NCBI GenBank assembly: GCA_900551455.1
Contig: URVV01000003.1
Location: 1-64,000 of the forward strand
Source: an uncultured Mycoplasmatota bacterium
GTDB taxonomy: Bacteria; Bacillota_I; Bacilli_A; RF39; UBA660
Length of the DNA stretch: 64,000 nt
Reading direction: 5' to 3'
Shown: positions 43,500-51,405 of the stretch, piece by piece
How the letters are laid out: each line of letters opens with the position of its first letter
Position numbering within the stretch: position 1 is the first letter of the stretch
Notes under the pieces: generated by a model
What the model saw: only the letters and a program-made list of their open reading frames with translations
Databases searched by the model: none
What the model was told of the DNA's origin: nothing
Made by a program: the position numbers and the translations under genes

Positions 43500-43706
43500 T
43501 TAAGACTTAAGATAAATTCTTTTTTTGGGATTACAAGGAATGCCGGTATCATATGAGAGATCTAGAAAGATATTATTTAAAGGGGTAATAGTGATATTAT
43601 CATAAAGATATTTATTTACGGTATTGATGGCTTCGATGGTTGCCTCGATAGATTTTTCATATAGTTCAATTAAACTTTCAGAATGAACTTCTTTTGGTTC
43701 GTGGGC
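43500..43706 (-). pseudogene. 68-codon open remnant following the first SEC-C tail
   Basis: In the same frame as the SEC-C tail and immediately after its TAA, the minus strand stays open for 68 codons: AHEPKEVHSESLIELYEKSI ... LDLSYDTGIPCNPKKRIYLKS then stop. No start codon or ribosome site opens it. The composition is protein-like (balanced charged and hydrophobic residues, few Asn runs), so it is probably the 3' part of a gene whose front was lost at the integration site. Family not recognised. Confidence 0.45.
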
Positions 43707-43757
43707 TTATTTACCACAACATTGTTTATATTTACGTCCTGAGCCACAAGTTCGTCA
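43707..43757 (-). repeat. SEC-C tail remnant 1 (left junction of element A)
   Basis: Minus strand encodes R-T-CGSGRKYKQCCGK-stop, the end of a SEC-C zinc motif as found at the C-terminus of SecA and other proteins. The preceding frame is closed by TGA, so only the tail is left. Two similar tails in the same orientation lie at 51100 and 62261. Confidence 0.8.
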
Positions 43758-43886
43758 TTTTTCAGTATATATGATACTATGAAATATATATAGTATTATA
43801 TGTTTTTCAAGGAAAAATGAGTCTGAACAGTATTGGTATTATGTCATACATATAATATATATATAACTATACGTTTTTTTATTTTT

Positions 43887-43906
43887 GCGCACAAATTGCA
43901 CACATT
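43887..43906. repeat. Possible integrase arm site, left end of element A
   Basis: GCGCACAAATTGCACACATT: two GCACACA-like units in direct orientation 11 bases apart. The same doublet (CGCACACAAATTGCACACAA) is at 51010-51029 inside the right end, and a diverged TTACAAACAAATTACAAACA is at 62435 in element C. Confidence 0.5.
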
Positions 43907-43962
43907 GTTATCATCAGCATTCGTTCTCTACTTAAAATTATAACATTTTTTTATATAAAAAT

Positions 43963-45927
43963 CTATAATTCACCTTTATAAAAATAAATTTTCATTGCAT
44001 CTTCGTTATAGGTAGGTTTTGAAATATCTATATTTAGAAAATTTGATATATAATATATTAAATATTGAGATGAAATCAATAAATCATACTCACATAATAT
44101 TCCATCATATCTACTTTCAATTATCAAATTTTGATCTTTTTCTAAATATTCCAATAGTTTTTTCTCATATAAATTTGTAGTTTTTTGCTTAAAATAAATA
44201 TTTTTTTTATGACTTAAATGCTCGTAATTAATAAATCTTCCATGTGAAAAATTTTTCTTTTCATGAATTAAACAATTATATATACCAGACTCAATTATTT
44301 TACTTTCTAAATCACTACCAGCAGATTCAGTAAAATCTCCTGTAAAAATATTAAAACTATTTCCTTCTTTTAAAAATTCTTTTAGTTTTTTTTTATTTTC
44401 TTTAAAATATTTGTCAAAGTAATTTTTCCAATAATTTATACTATCTCTAATAAACTCTTGAATATCATTTCTTGAGTTTTTTTCAAAAAATAATTTTAAA
44501 AATAAACTAGCTGGAGCCAATGCTCCTTCAAAAGATAAGAATCCTCTCTCTTTTCCTTTATTTGTACCTGTTCGATATGAAATAACATTATTTTTAGATA
44601 TTCCAGTTTTTGTTACAACCTTTTGTAATTCACCTTTTGTTATAATATATTTATTATCGTTATTAATTAAACTTGTTGATACAAGTAAATCATTTGTTGT
44701 TCCAGAGTAAGTAAACAAAAATACTGAATCAACACTATTATTGTTTCTATAATATAGGTCTCTAGGATATAAAGCTATTGTATTTATCCCATATAAATGA
44801 TTAATAAGTTTAGATGAAAATTTTGCTCCTGAAAAAGAACCACCAGTTCCCACAAAAATACTATTATTAAAACTTTCAAAATCTATTTTAGCTAACTTAT
44901 TATAAGCACTACTATTAATAGCATTAATTATTCTTGTTTCTAAATTATTAATATTTATATTACATCTTTTTATTTGTTTCCTTAATGAAATATTAAAATT
45001 ACTGCAAGTGCAAGCATCTTTCACTTTTTTTATTTTATATAAATTTTGTATATGTCCTCGTGCACCAAACTTTTTTACAACCTTTTTTGTAAGTTTAGTT
45101 GCTTTTTCAAAAGTTGAATCTATAAATTTACAATCAATAATATAGTTATTTTTTATATACTCGCTAATAAACATTGAAAAAAACGCATCACCAGCACCTG
45201 TTGGATCAACTTCTACCTCTGGATTACTTAACTCTTTATTGACTTTATTATTATCAAAAACAAAATCTGAACCTTTTTTTCCTCTAGTTACAATTATCAT
45301 TTTAGGATGTAGTATATTATATATCTCTTCCAATGATTTTATAGAAAATCTATTTTTCAAATATTTTTCAACTCGTTCATTTAAGTTTATAGCATCAAAT
45401 TTATTTTTAATTTTTTCTAGTATTTCATTATCATTATAATTTTCTAATTCAAAATATTGTCCCAAATCTAACATTTTTCTATTATTACAATTATCTATAA
45501 TAATTTGATTTTTATTGTTTAAATTGTCAAAAACCAAAACATCATCTTTATTAATTTGTTTCAAAATATCATTTGGTTCTATTTTACTTTCTTCATACCA
45601 TCTTTTTATATTGCAAAATGGGCATCTTTTTTTTGAAGCAAACTCTAATTTGCCATTTAATTCTTGATATGACACATGAAAGCAACGTGTATTTATATCT
45701 TCTAGTCTTTTTACATTATCAATATTTGTTCCAACTTCCTTTAAGCTATTAATTGCTATAGTACCTGCCATATCATCACCACATACACCACAAACAGATG
45801 TTTCCAAACCTAGTTTAGCAATATTAGCAATTATATTATGAGAAGTCATTCCTCCATTTATTCCTACCAATTTACCATTTTTATAATAAAAATCTGTAAC
45901 TAAATCTCCAATACTAATTATTTTCAT
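43963..45927 (-). CDS. PfkB-family sugar kinase fused to a double SIS domain
   Basis: 654 residues. Residues 1-290 are a ribokinase-like kinase: GINGGMTSHNIIANIAKLGL at the start and the catalytic DPTGAGDAFFSMF near 243-255. An insert at about 103-118 has KKRCPFCNIKRWYEES, a CxxC not found in ordinary ribokinases; the linker has CTCSNF. Residues about 325-654 are SIS-type: FVGTGGSFSGAKFSSKL, LFTYSGTTNDLLVS, then a second lobe with ESAGSDLESKIIESG and HGRFINYEH. It would phosphorylate a sugar or nucleoside-like compound and isomerise or deglycate it, as FrlD and FrlB do separately. Last gene of the element A operon. Confidence 0.75.
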   Translation of the reverse strand: MKIISIGDLVTDFYYKNGKLVGINGGMTSHNIIANIAKLGLETSVCGVCGDDMAGTIAINSLKEVGTNIDNVKRLEDINTRCFHVSYQELNGKLEFASKKRCPFCNIKRWYEESKIEPNDILKQINKDDVLVFDNLNNKNQIIIDNCNNRKMLDLGQYFELENYNDNEILEKIKNKFDAINLNERVEKYLKNRFSIKSLEEIYNILHPKMIIVTRGKKGSDFVFDNNKVNKELSNPEVEVDPTGAGDAFFSMFISEYIKNNYIIDCKFIDSTFEKATKLTKKVVKKFGARGHIQNLYKIKKVKDACTCSNFNISLRKQIKRCNININNLETRIINAINSSAYNKLAKIDFESFNNSIFVGTGGSFSGAKFSSKLINHLYGINTIALYPRDLYYRNNNSVDSVFLFTYSGTTNDLLVSTSLINNDNKYIITKGELQKVVTKTGISKNNVISYRTGTNKGKERGFLSFEGALAPASLFLKLFFEKNSRNDIQEFIRDSINYWKNYFDKYFKENKKKLKEFLKEGNSFNIFTGDFTESAGSDLESKIIESGIYNCLIHEKKNFSHGRFINYEHLSHKKNIYFKQKTTNLYEKKLLEYLEKDQNLIIESRYDGILCEYDLLISSQYLIYYISNFLNIDISKPTYNEDAMKIYFYKGEL

Positions 45928-45939
45928 TCATTCACCTAC

Positions 45940-46581
45940 TTAAATATTTTTTTCTAACCACTCATACAAATACTTATCTTTAAAAGCATGTGAAGTTAAA
46001 AAATGATTATCATTTTCTATAATTTTTAATTCTATATTTTTTGAATCAATATTTTTAAGTTTATTATAAGCTTGTATACTTTCATTAACATCAATAACAT
46101 CATCATTATTACCATGATATATTAAAATTGCTTTGTCTTTTACTTGTGATAAAGTTTGATTAATAGGAAGCATTATACCTCCAGACACAGATACTATACC
46201 TTTAAATATTCCAGGTCTTGACATAATATAATTCCAAGCACCAAACGCCCCCATACTACTTCCTAAAATACATACTCTATTTTTATCATATTTATATTCT
46301 TTATAAACTTCTTCTAAAATTTTTTCTACATCCCTTAAATGATAATCCCAAAAATTGTTGTTGGTACATTGTGGAGCAACTACAATATAAGGGATATTAA
46401 ACTTATTCATATATTTAGGCAAAGCATATTTCTCTACATCTTCTACTTTATTGCCTCTTTCTCCTATACCATGTAAAAACAATAGTAATGGCAAATCACT
46501 TTCTTTTGTTTCTGGATCATAAACAATATAATTTATATTACAAAAATTACTATCATTAAGTTTACAATATTTTTTTAACAT
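45940..46581 (-). CDS. Alpha/beta hydrolase, esterase-like
   Basis: About 213 residues. PLLLFLHGIGERGN is the oxyanion loop region, the nucleophile elbow is ILGSSMGAFGAW (G-S-S-M-G), the Asp is in NNDDVIDVNES, and the His in ENDNHFLTSHAF. It resembles dienelactone-hydrolase/feruloyl-esterase-type enzymes (PHB depolymerase-like YPLSP group). No signal peptide, so cytosolic. I start at ATG 46581, 8 bases after GGTGG. It sits between a CAT-like acyltransferase and the PfkB-SIS gene, so it may remove the acyl group or free a conjugate in the same pathway. Confidence 0.75.
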   Translation of the reverse strand: MLKKYCKLNDSNFCNINYIVYDPETKESDLPLLLFLHGIGERGNKVEDVEKYALPKYMNKFNIPYIVVAPQCTNNNFWDYHLRDVEKILEEVYKEYKYDKNRVCILGSSMGAFGAWNYIMSRPGIFKGIVSVSGGIMLPINQTLSQVKDKAILIYHGNNDDVIDVNESIQAYNKLKNIDSKNIELKIIENDNHFLTSHAFKDKYLYEWLEKNI

Positions 46582-46586
46582 ATATC

Positions 46587-47267
46587 CTACCACCTTACTT
46601 TCACTAAATTTTTATTTACTTTTAGATTGTATATATTTTGTTGTAAATTATTGAAAAATAATCCCATATGATATCCATCTTGAAATGCATGATTTACTAG
46701 TAATGAAATATCTATAAGATATCTATCATCATCTAAATAATATTTCCCCCAACAAATTTTAGGTTTACTGTTTTTTTCATTAAAATCAATCGCATCTTTA
46801 AAATTTGAAAAAGTAATCCATGGGATACAAGTTATATTTATTTTATTCATATTTTCCAATCCTAATATTTTATAGTACGGAACATTATTAGATGCGTCTT
46901 CTGTAGCCTTTGAAAATTCTATAAGAAAATTTGAAATATCTTCATCATATTCAACATATCTCGTAAAATTTAATTCATTATCACTATTTATAACAGTTGC
47001 TGTTGCTGCTAAAGTATCATATTTATAAACAAATTCATTTCCGTCTTCTTTACCAAAACCATACTTAAATGCATCAATATCATTCAATGATTTCAGTACA
47101 AAATAAGTCATGCAACCATAAAATGAAATTTTATTTTGTTTACAAAAATTTATTAAATTAGTTATATCTATTTTAGTAACTATGCCTGTATATGGATCAC
47201 TGTAACTTGAAAATGTTTCATATGCTAATTTTCGTTTCCAATTATATATGTCAATTTTAGTTTTCAT
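46587..47267 (-). CDS. Chloramphenicol acetyltransferase-like acyltransferase
   Basis: 226 residues of the CAT fold. The catalytic His motif is LLVNHAFQDGYHMGLFFNNL (HxxxDG, about residues 190-209). CIPWITFSNFKDAID matches the type A CAT core, and IDITNLINFCKQNKISFYG the N-terminal part. Active CATs have the same length. It overlaps the HAD-PRTase gene by 11 bases and lies in an operon of sugar/nucleotide enzymes, so its natural substrate may be a pathway intermediate rather than chloramphenicol. Resistance cannot be excluded from sequence. Confidence 0.85.
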   Translation of the reverse strand: MKTKIDIYNWKRKLAYETFSSYSDPYTGIVTKIDITNLINFCKQNKISFYGCMTYFVLKSLNDIDAFKYGFGKEDGNEFVYKYDTLAATATVINSDNELNFTRYVEYDEDISNFLIEFSKATEDASNNVPYYKILGLENMNKINITCIPWITFSNFKDAIDFNEKNSKPKICWGKYYLDDDRYLIDISLLVNHAFQDGYHMGLFFNNLQQNIYNLKVNKNLVKVRW

Positions 47268-49587
47268 TCTTCATCTTCCTTTTTACATATAATACTTCAC
47301 TCTTTTTAGAATAGTTGCCATTTTTTGCTAAACATTCTAGTATTTTTCTTCTATTTAAATCAAAAATCCCTAAAGAGTCTTCATATGGATTTGTACTATA
47401 CGGATCTCTCCAACTATATGGACTAGAGAAATATAAACCTTCTATAAAATTAAAGAAATGTCTATAATCTACAGCTCCATGATTAGGCATGAACATTTGG
47501 CTAATTCTATTAACTCCTGGATACCTTACAGCAACTATTTTATCAACATCAATACCTATATCATAAAAAGTAGTTATAGCTAGTTGCATTGTTTTACCAG
47601 TTAATAAATTGTCATCTAATATAATATATTCTTTTTGTTTATCAATTCCAAAAAGTTCGATACCACCAGTTTTAAAAATATCAAAAAATCTTAATTCTAA
47701 CGATTGCTTTTTTGCATATCCTGTTACATTCTTGTTAAATTTTAGTATAGAAACATCATTTATTCTATCATCTATTGATTTCATTATAATTGGTAATTCT
47801 AAACCACCATAACATAATCCACAGATACCTTTATTAGAAATATTAGAATCTTTTTGTAGCGTTAAACTACAAGTAATAAAGTTTTCTGCAAAATTATCTA
47901 TCTCTCTGTATGCTCTAAAATCTTTAGAATAATTCTCTTTTTTAGGTTGTTTAATAAAATTCAATCTAAACTCATTAGTAATTAAAATTATATTTTTAAT
48001 TAAATTTTCTATTTCAATACTATTAATTTTATAGTTTTCATCGAATGAAATATTTTTCATCAAATTTTCAGTACTTATTAAACTATTATATAGTTTGTAC
48101 ATTAATGAATCTTTAACTAATGTTTCCAAATTAACCATTACATTTTTTTCTATCTGATTATTAACAATTTGTTGATTTAATAGAATTAACAAATAATTTC
48201 TAACATTATCTATTAACCCTAATATCATTTTTACATTATTTAAGTCATTTATATCTAATGTATTATTAATTACTATTAAAGACTTTGAAAAAAATTTCAT
48301 ATTATTATTTAACCATTCATATATCATTTCTTTAGTTGTTATATCTTTTCGTGTATTTTCGTCATGAATTCTTTGTGATAAAAAATAATAATATATACCA
48401 GAACCTCTTAATAATATATTTTCATTATCATACATTGAATAACACAAACTAGAATCGTTATATGTAAGCCATAATTGTTTTAGTGGATTATTATCTGGTA
48501 TAGTAATCCATTCATACATAGGAATTTTTATGCTTCCACTTGACGAATCAAATAAACTAACTATTCCATCTACTGCCTGAAATTTATCATTAATTAAATT
48601 ATTAAAATATGTAATTTTATTGTTTTTTCCTTGTGTCATTTTCTTTTCCACTTTAGCATAGGCTCTTGCATATTCGCTTTGTATAGCATGTTCCAAGCAA
48701 ATTGTAGGTAATAATTTTACTTTTTTTAATAAACTTAAAGTACCATTTATACCTGTTATTATTTTTCCATTATCAATAACTGGAAAACATTTATCAAAAT
48801 CTCCACTTGTTTTTTCAACGCTAAATCCTTGTGGACAATTTAACATAGAATAATCGTTTCCAAGTTGATCACCACAATCTCCAATTCGAAGCATTGAATT
48901 TTGTGGAATACCTATCATTCTTTCAGCAACTTGTATGGCTTTATTTTTGGTGGCAGTACCTATTTGTAAAACTTGTTTGCCATTATGCATTCCTATTGTT
49001 AAGTTTAAATTTGTGTTTTGTGAATTTCTTATTAATGAATTAATAATTCTTATTATTTCATTCTCAAATTTTACGCTATCGTTCAAAATCATTATTCTTA
49101 TATTTATTATAGCACTTGTTTCAGAATCTATTGAATATGTAATTTTACAATGTTCATTTAAAATAGATGTATTTAATAAAGAAAGAATTTTTTTATTTAA
49201 TTCTTCTAATTTAATAAAATCTTCTTTAGATGATATATATTCACTAATATTAAAAAGTTTTTCACTATCACCACTAGTCATAAATATCCTTGCACCATCA
49301 TTAGTAAGTGCATACATTTTTAATAATTGTTTTTCAGTAACATCGTATTTGTTTCTTAAATCATAAATAATATCACTTAATAAATCATTTAATCCAGTCT
49401 CTCCTCTACCTGTGATAAAAACTACCGGAATATGCTTTTTTAATATATTTGCTAGCATTGGCAAAATACGAGAATCAATCTTTGCTGAATTATCTTTTGT
49501 TAACGTTCCATCGATATCGAAGCATACTGCATTGTATTTTTGTTGCAATGCTCTTTGATAATTATTTAACAATTCTTCATTCATCAT
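47257..49587 (-). CDS. HAD phosphatase fused to a phosphoribosyltransferase
   Basis: 776 residues. Residues about 15-290 are a Cof-like HAD phosphatase: VCFDIDGTLTKDN (Asp24 and Asp26), VFITGRGETG, a Lys before RIGDCGDQLGNDYSML. About 300-600 is an unrecognised helical middle region. The C-terminal part is a PRTase: GICGLCYGGLELP, then the PRPP loop EYIILDDNLLTGKTMQ near 660-675, closing with SYSWRDPYSTNPYED. It would join or release a base-like group and a phosphoribosyl unit and dephosphorylate a product. This domain pair recalls the predicted nucleoside-like-metabolite pathways near Ter genes, but no Ter gene is present. Confidence 0.7.
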   Translation of the reverse strand: MMNEELLNNYQRALQQKYNAVCFDIDGTLTKDNSAKIDSRILPMLANILKKHIPVVFITGRGETGLNDLLSDIIYDLRNKYDVTEKQLLKMYALTNDGARIFMTSGDSEKLFNISEYISSKEDFIKLEELNKKILSLLNTSILNEHCKITYSIDSETSAIINIRIMILNDSVKFENEIIRIINSLIRNSQNTNLNLTIGMHNGKQVLQIGTATKNKAIQVAERMIGIPQNSMLRIGDCGDQLGNDYSMLNCPQGFSVEKTSGDFDKCFPVIDNGKIITGINGTLSLLKKVKLLPTICLEHAIQSEYARAYAKVEKKMTQGKNNKITYFNNLINDKFQAVDGIVSLFDSSSGSIKIPMYEWITIPDNNPLKQLWLTYNDSSLCYSMYDNENILLRGSGIYYYFLSQRIHDENTRKDITTKEMIYEWLNNNMKFFSKSLIVINNTLDINDLNNVKMILGLIDNVRNYLLILLNQQIVNNQIEKNVMVNLETLVKDSLMYKLYNSLISTENLMKNISFDENYKINSIEIENLIKNIILITNEFRLNFIKQPKKENYSKDFRAYREIDNFAENFITCSLTLQKDSNISNKGICGLCYGGLELPIIMKSIDDRINDVSILKFNKNVTGYAKKQSLELRFFDIFKTGGIELFGIDKQKEYIILDDNLLTGKTMQLAITTFYDIGIDVDKIVAVRYPGVNRISQMFMPNHGAVDYRHFFNFIEGLYFSSPYSWRDPYSTNPYEDSLGIFDLNRRKILECLAKNGNYSKKSEVLYVKRKMKNEN

Positions 49588-49596
49588 AAAAACCTC

Positions 49597-50076
49597 CTAT
49601 AAAATTCTACTTAAAGTTTTTACAGTTTCAAATTGATTAACAGATTTTAAGTCTTCGTTAAAGTAAATACTCTTTCCACCTTTTTGTTCCCACTCAATTA
49701 AATTTTTAATATTATCATCAATTAAAATTTCTCCATTATTTGGTAAATATATTTGACTTTTTTTCACATGAGGTGGAACAAATAATATTGGTATTTCTAC
49801 CTTTCTACTTCTTAATGCCTTTACTTTTGCTTCCATTTCAACTAAAGTATGTATTTTAGTTAAAATAGAAAGCTGCTTTGAACTAGCCTGTCCTTCCAAA
49901 ATATATTCAATAGCATTATTTATTACTTTAGATTCCTCTAATAATTGGAACCAATCTAATTTTTCAAAAAATTCATTCCAACTCATATCAGGTTTTTGAT
50001 TTTTTCTTTCAACAACTCTCTTTTCTGTATCAAAGATTACTCCATCAAAATCAATAAATATTTTTTGATTAGTCAT
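49597..50076 (-). CDS. HAD-family phosphatase, 5'-deoxyribonucleotidase-like
   Basis: 159 residues. KIFIDFDGVIFDTEKRV holds the DxD pair, then SILTKIHTLVEMEAKVKA and VPPHVKKSQIYL, and GEILIDDNIKNLIEWEQKGG with the acidic motif IV. This DD-N-x-x-W-x-x-x-GG pattern is typical of the NT5C-type nucleotidases and relatives. First gene of the operon after the promoter at 50099, with GAGGAG 6 bases from the ATG; 9 bases ahead of the HAD-PRTase gene. Confidence 0.75.
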   Translation of the reverse strand: MTNQKIFIDFDGVIFDTEKRVVERKNQKPDMSWNEFFEKLDWFQLLEESKVINNAIEYILEGQASSKQLSILTKIHTLVEMEAKVKALRSRKVEIPILFVPPHVKKSQIYLPNNGEILIDDNIKNLIEWEQKGGKSIYFNEDLKSVNQFETVKTLSRIL

Positions 50077-50098
50077 AGTTATCTCCTCTTGTAAATAT

Positions 50099-50130
50099 AT
50101 TATATCATATATATAGGCAGTATTATGTCT
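50099..50130 (-). promoter_or_regulatory. Promoter of the element A operon with regulator-like motif
   Basis: TATAAT (50099-50104, minus strand), six bases, then the block reading AGACATAATACTGCCTATAT. No -35 match at the usual distance. The same block and spacing precede rdgB. It lies directly between the WYL regulator gene and the operon, so WYL control is the obvious hypothesis. Confidence 0.5.
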
Positions 50131-50133
50131 TAA

Positions 50134-50727
50134 TTATTTATTGTTTAACTTTATTCTATCAATTTCAAAATGTCTAATATCATCTCTAAGTTCGCAATAT
50201 GCTGTTACATAAAACTTATTATCATAATTAAATATTTGTAAGGGATGAATCATTCTTTCTTGCCATTCTTGTTTTAAATTCCTATATAATATTTTTAGTG
50301 GTGTTTTATTTGAAATTGAATCATTTAAAGTAAAATATAATTCAGATTTATCACTAGTACCATTATCTAAAAAATATTTACTTTTTTCCTCATCTACATC
50401 ACTTGCAAATTTAATTTTATTAATTAGTTTTTTATATTTTACAATATCTTCATATTCTAATTTTTCTAACATCTTATCAACATTTTCTAATAATTGAAGA
50501 TCATATTTATTAAAATGATTATATTGGTTTTTGATATTTAGTATATAATATCCTCCATTTGGTCCCATAAAGGTTTCTATTGGAATTCCAGCCTGTTCTA
50601 ATTCTACTTTATAATACCTAACCATGCGTTCAGTAATACCTATTTTTTCTGATAGTTCCTTTACAGTATATTTATTACCTGTATTCAGATAGTTTAACAT
50701 TTGAATTGCATTTGATATTTTGCCCAT
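50134..50727 (-). CDS. HTH-WYL transcriptional regulator
   Basis: 197 residues. N-terminal HTH_11 domain (ISNAIQMLNYLNTGNKYTVK ... ITERMVRYYKVELEQAGIPI, residues 4-50), a wing with GPNGGYYIL, a helical linker, and a C-terminal WYL domain (PLKILYRNLKQEWQERMIHP, LQIFNYDNKFYVTAYCELRD, HFEIDRI). WYL domains sense ligands, often nucleotides or nucleic acids, and are frequent in mobile and defence loci. About 130 residues shorter at the C-terminus than YafY regulators (no WCX region). Same strand as the operon it precedes. Confidence 0.9.
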   Translation of the reverse strand: MGKISNAIQMLNYLNTGNKYTVKELSEKIGITERMVRYYKVELEQAGIPIETFMGPNGGYYILNIKNQYNHFNKYDLQLLENVDKMLEKLEYEDIVKYKKLINKIKFASDVDEEKSKYFLDNGTSDKSELYFTLNDSISNKTPLKILYRNLKQEWQERMIHPLQIFNYDNKFYVTAYCELRDDIRHFEIDRIKLNNK

Positions 50728-50940
50728 TTTTTCACTTCCTTTATTTTATTATATCATTTAATACCATTAATTTTATTAAATCAACATGAATTTTACTTAA
50801 ATTTTATTATATTAGAAATTACTTTTAACTAAATTTAATTTTTAATTAATTTGACAGTATTCACTTGTGCCATAAATTTTTTCCTCCTCTAAATCTTTTA
50901 GAGAACGAAAAAAATCAACACGAATGTTGATTTCATGATT

Positions 50941-51049
50941 TTGTGTGCATAACACAAACCCTTTATTTATATGGGTTAAATAGATTTGTGTGCATGATTT
51001 TTTATTTTTCGCACACAAATTGCACACAATTTAATGATTTTGCACACAA
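50941..51049. repeat. Cluster of GCACACAA repeats, right end of element A
   Basis: Two inverted copies TTGTGTGCAT (50941, 50986) and three direct copies GCACACAA (51011, 51022, 51042) within 109 bases. They have the spacing of integrase arm sites. The intergenic stretch 50728-51350 holds no gene; besides this cluster it contains SEC-C remnant 2 and the start of element B. Confidence 0.55.
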
Positions 51050-51099
51050 TTTAGCGTTTTTTTGACTAATCCCAATTGTACAAACCCTTATAAAATAAG

Positions 51100-51144
51100 C
51101 TATTTACCACAGCACTGTTTGTACTTCTTACCACTTCCACATGG
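51100..51144 (-). repeat. SEC-C tail remnant 2 (junction of elements A and B)
   Basis: Minus strand encodes P-CGSGKKYKQCCGK-stop (TAG). Differences from remnants 1 and 3 are mostly third-codon changes (CAG TGC for CAA TGT), so it derives from a gene version under coding selection. About 15 bases further right, at 51159-51176, there is a second partial copy of the GSGKK codons, which suggests a complex or repeated recombination at this spot. Confidence 0.8.
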
Positions 51145-51259
51145 CTAGCATTTTTAAGGCTTTTTACCACTGCCCACTCATTAATTTCCTTTAAAAATGG
51201 GGCTTTTATTACCCTTATGTTTTAGTATATTCCAGATAATCTCTAGCAGAGTGGCTCTA

Positions 51260-51278
51260 AAAGTGGCTCCAGAATGGC
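51260..51278. repeat. Possible arm site, left end of element B
   Basis: AAAGTGGCTCCAGAATGGC, preceded by a related GTGGCTCTA. Identical 19 bases recur at 62166-62184, and a near copy (22 of 24) of the extended block is at 60364, right after the integrase pseudogene. Confidence 0.6.
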
Positions 51279-51349
51279 AAATTTTCCACATCTTTTTATC
51301 TTTAATTTTCAACTACAATATACCATTTAATCCTTTATAAGTCTATATA

Positions 51350-51380
51350 ACTTGACTTATTTTCAATTAAGAGTGATTAA
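51350..51380 (+). promoter_or_regulatory. Promoter of small gene 51406, duplicated at 56026
   Basis: TTGACT, 17 bases, GATTAA. The surrounding 37 bases (51350-51386) match 56026-56062 at 30 positions, including the uninterrupted 14-base AGAGTGATTAATA core. Confidence 0.55.
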
Positions 51381-51405
51381 TATTACATTCTATTGGAGGT
51401 GTTTT

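Larger units (their letters stand above)
43707..51144. mobile_element. Element A: integrase-less integrated element carrying a metabolic operon
   Basis: A segment of about 7.4 kb bounded by SEC-C tail remnants 1 and 2. Just inside each end are GCACACAA-type short repeats (43887-43906 and 50941-51049) that look like integrase arm sites. The genes inside are one WYL regulator and a six-gene-level operon (five further ORFs), all minus strand. No recombinase is present, so movement would need an integrase supplied from elsewhere, for example the one in element C. The boundaries are inferred from the repeats. Confidence 0.6.

Noticed and set aside
43766..43885. AT-rich imperfect repeats (ATATATA runs) as an origin or IS end
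   Set aside because: Such runs are common in this composition, and no terminal inverted repeats, transposase or iterons accompany them.
46587..47267. Calling the CAT-like gene a chloramphenicol resistance gene
   Set aside because: The fold and catalytic motif are clear, but the operon context points to a pathway intermediate; the sequence alone does not show drug specificity.
50842..51027. Short ORF on the minus strand with several Cys
   Set aside because: It is created by the GCACACAA repeat cluster (codons for Cys/Thr/Gln) and has no ribosome site or protein-like continuation.
43860..51060. CRISPR-like array from the GCACACAA repeats
   Set aside because: Units are 8-10 bases, irregularly spaced and in both orientations, with no spacers of constant length and no cas genes.
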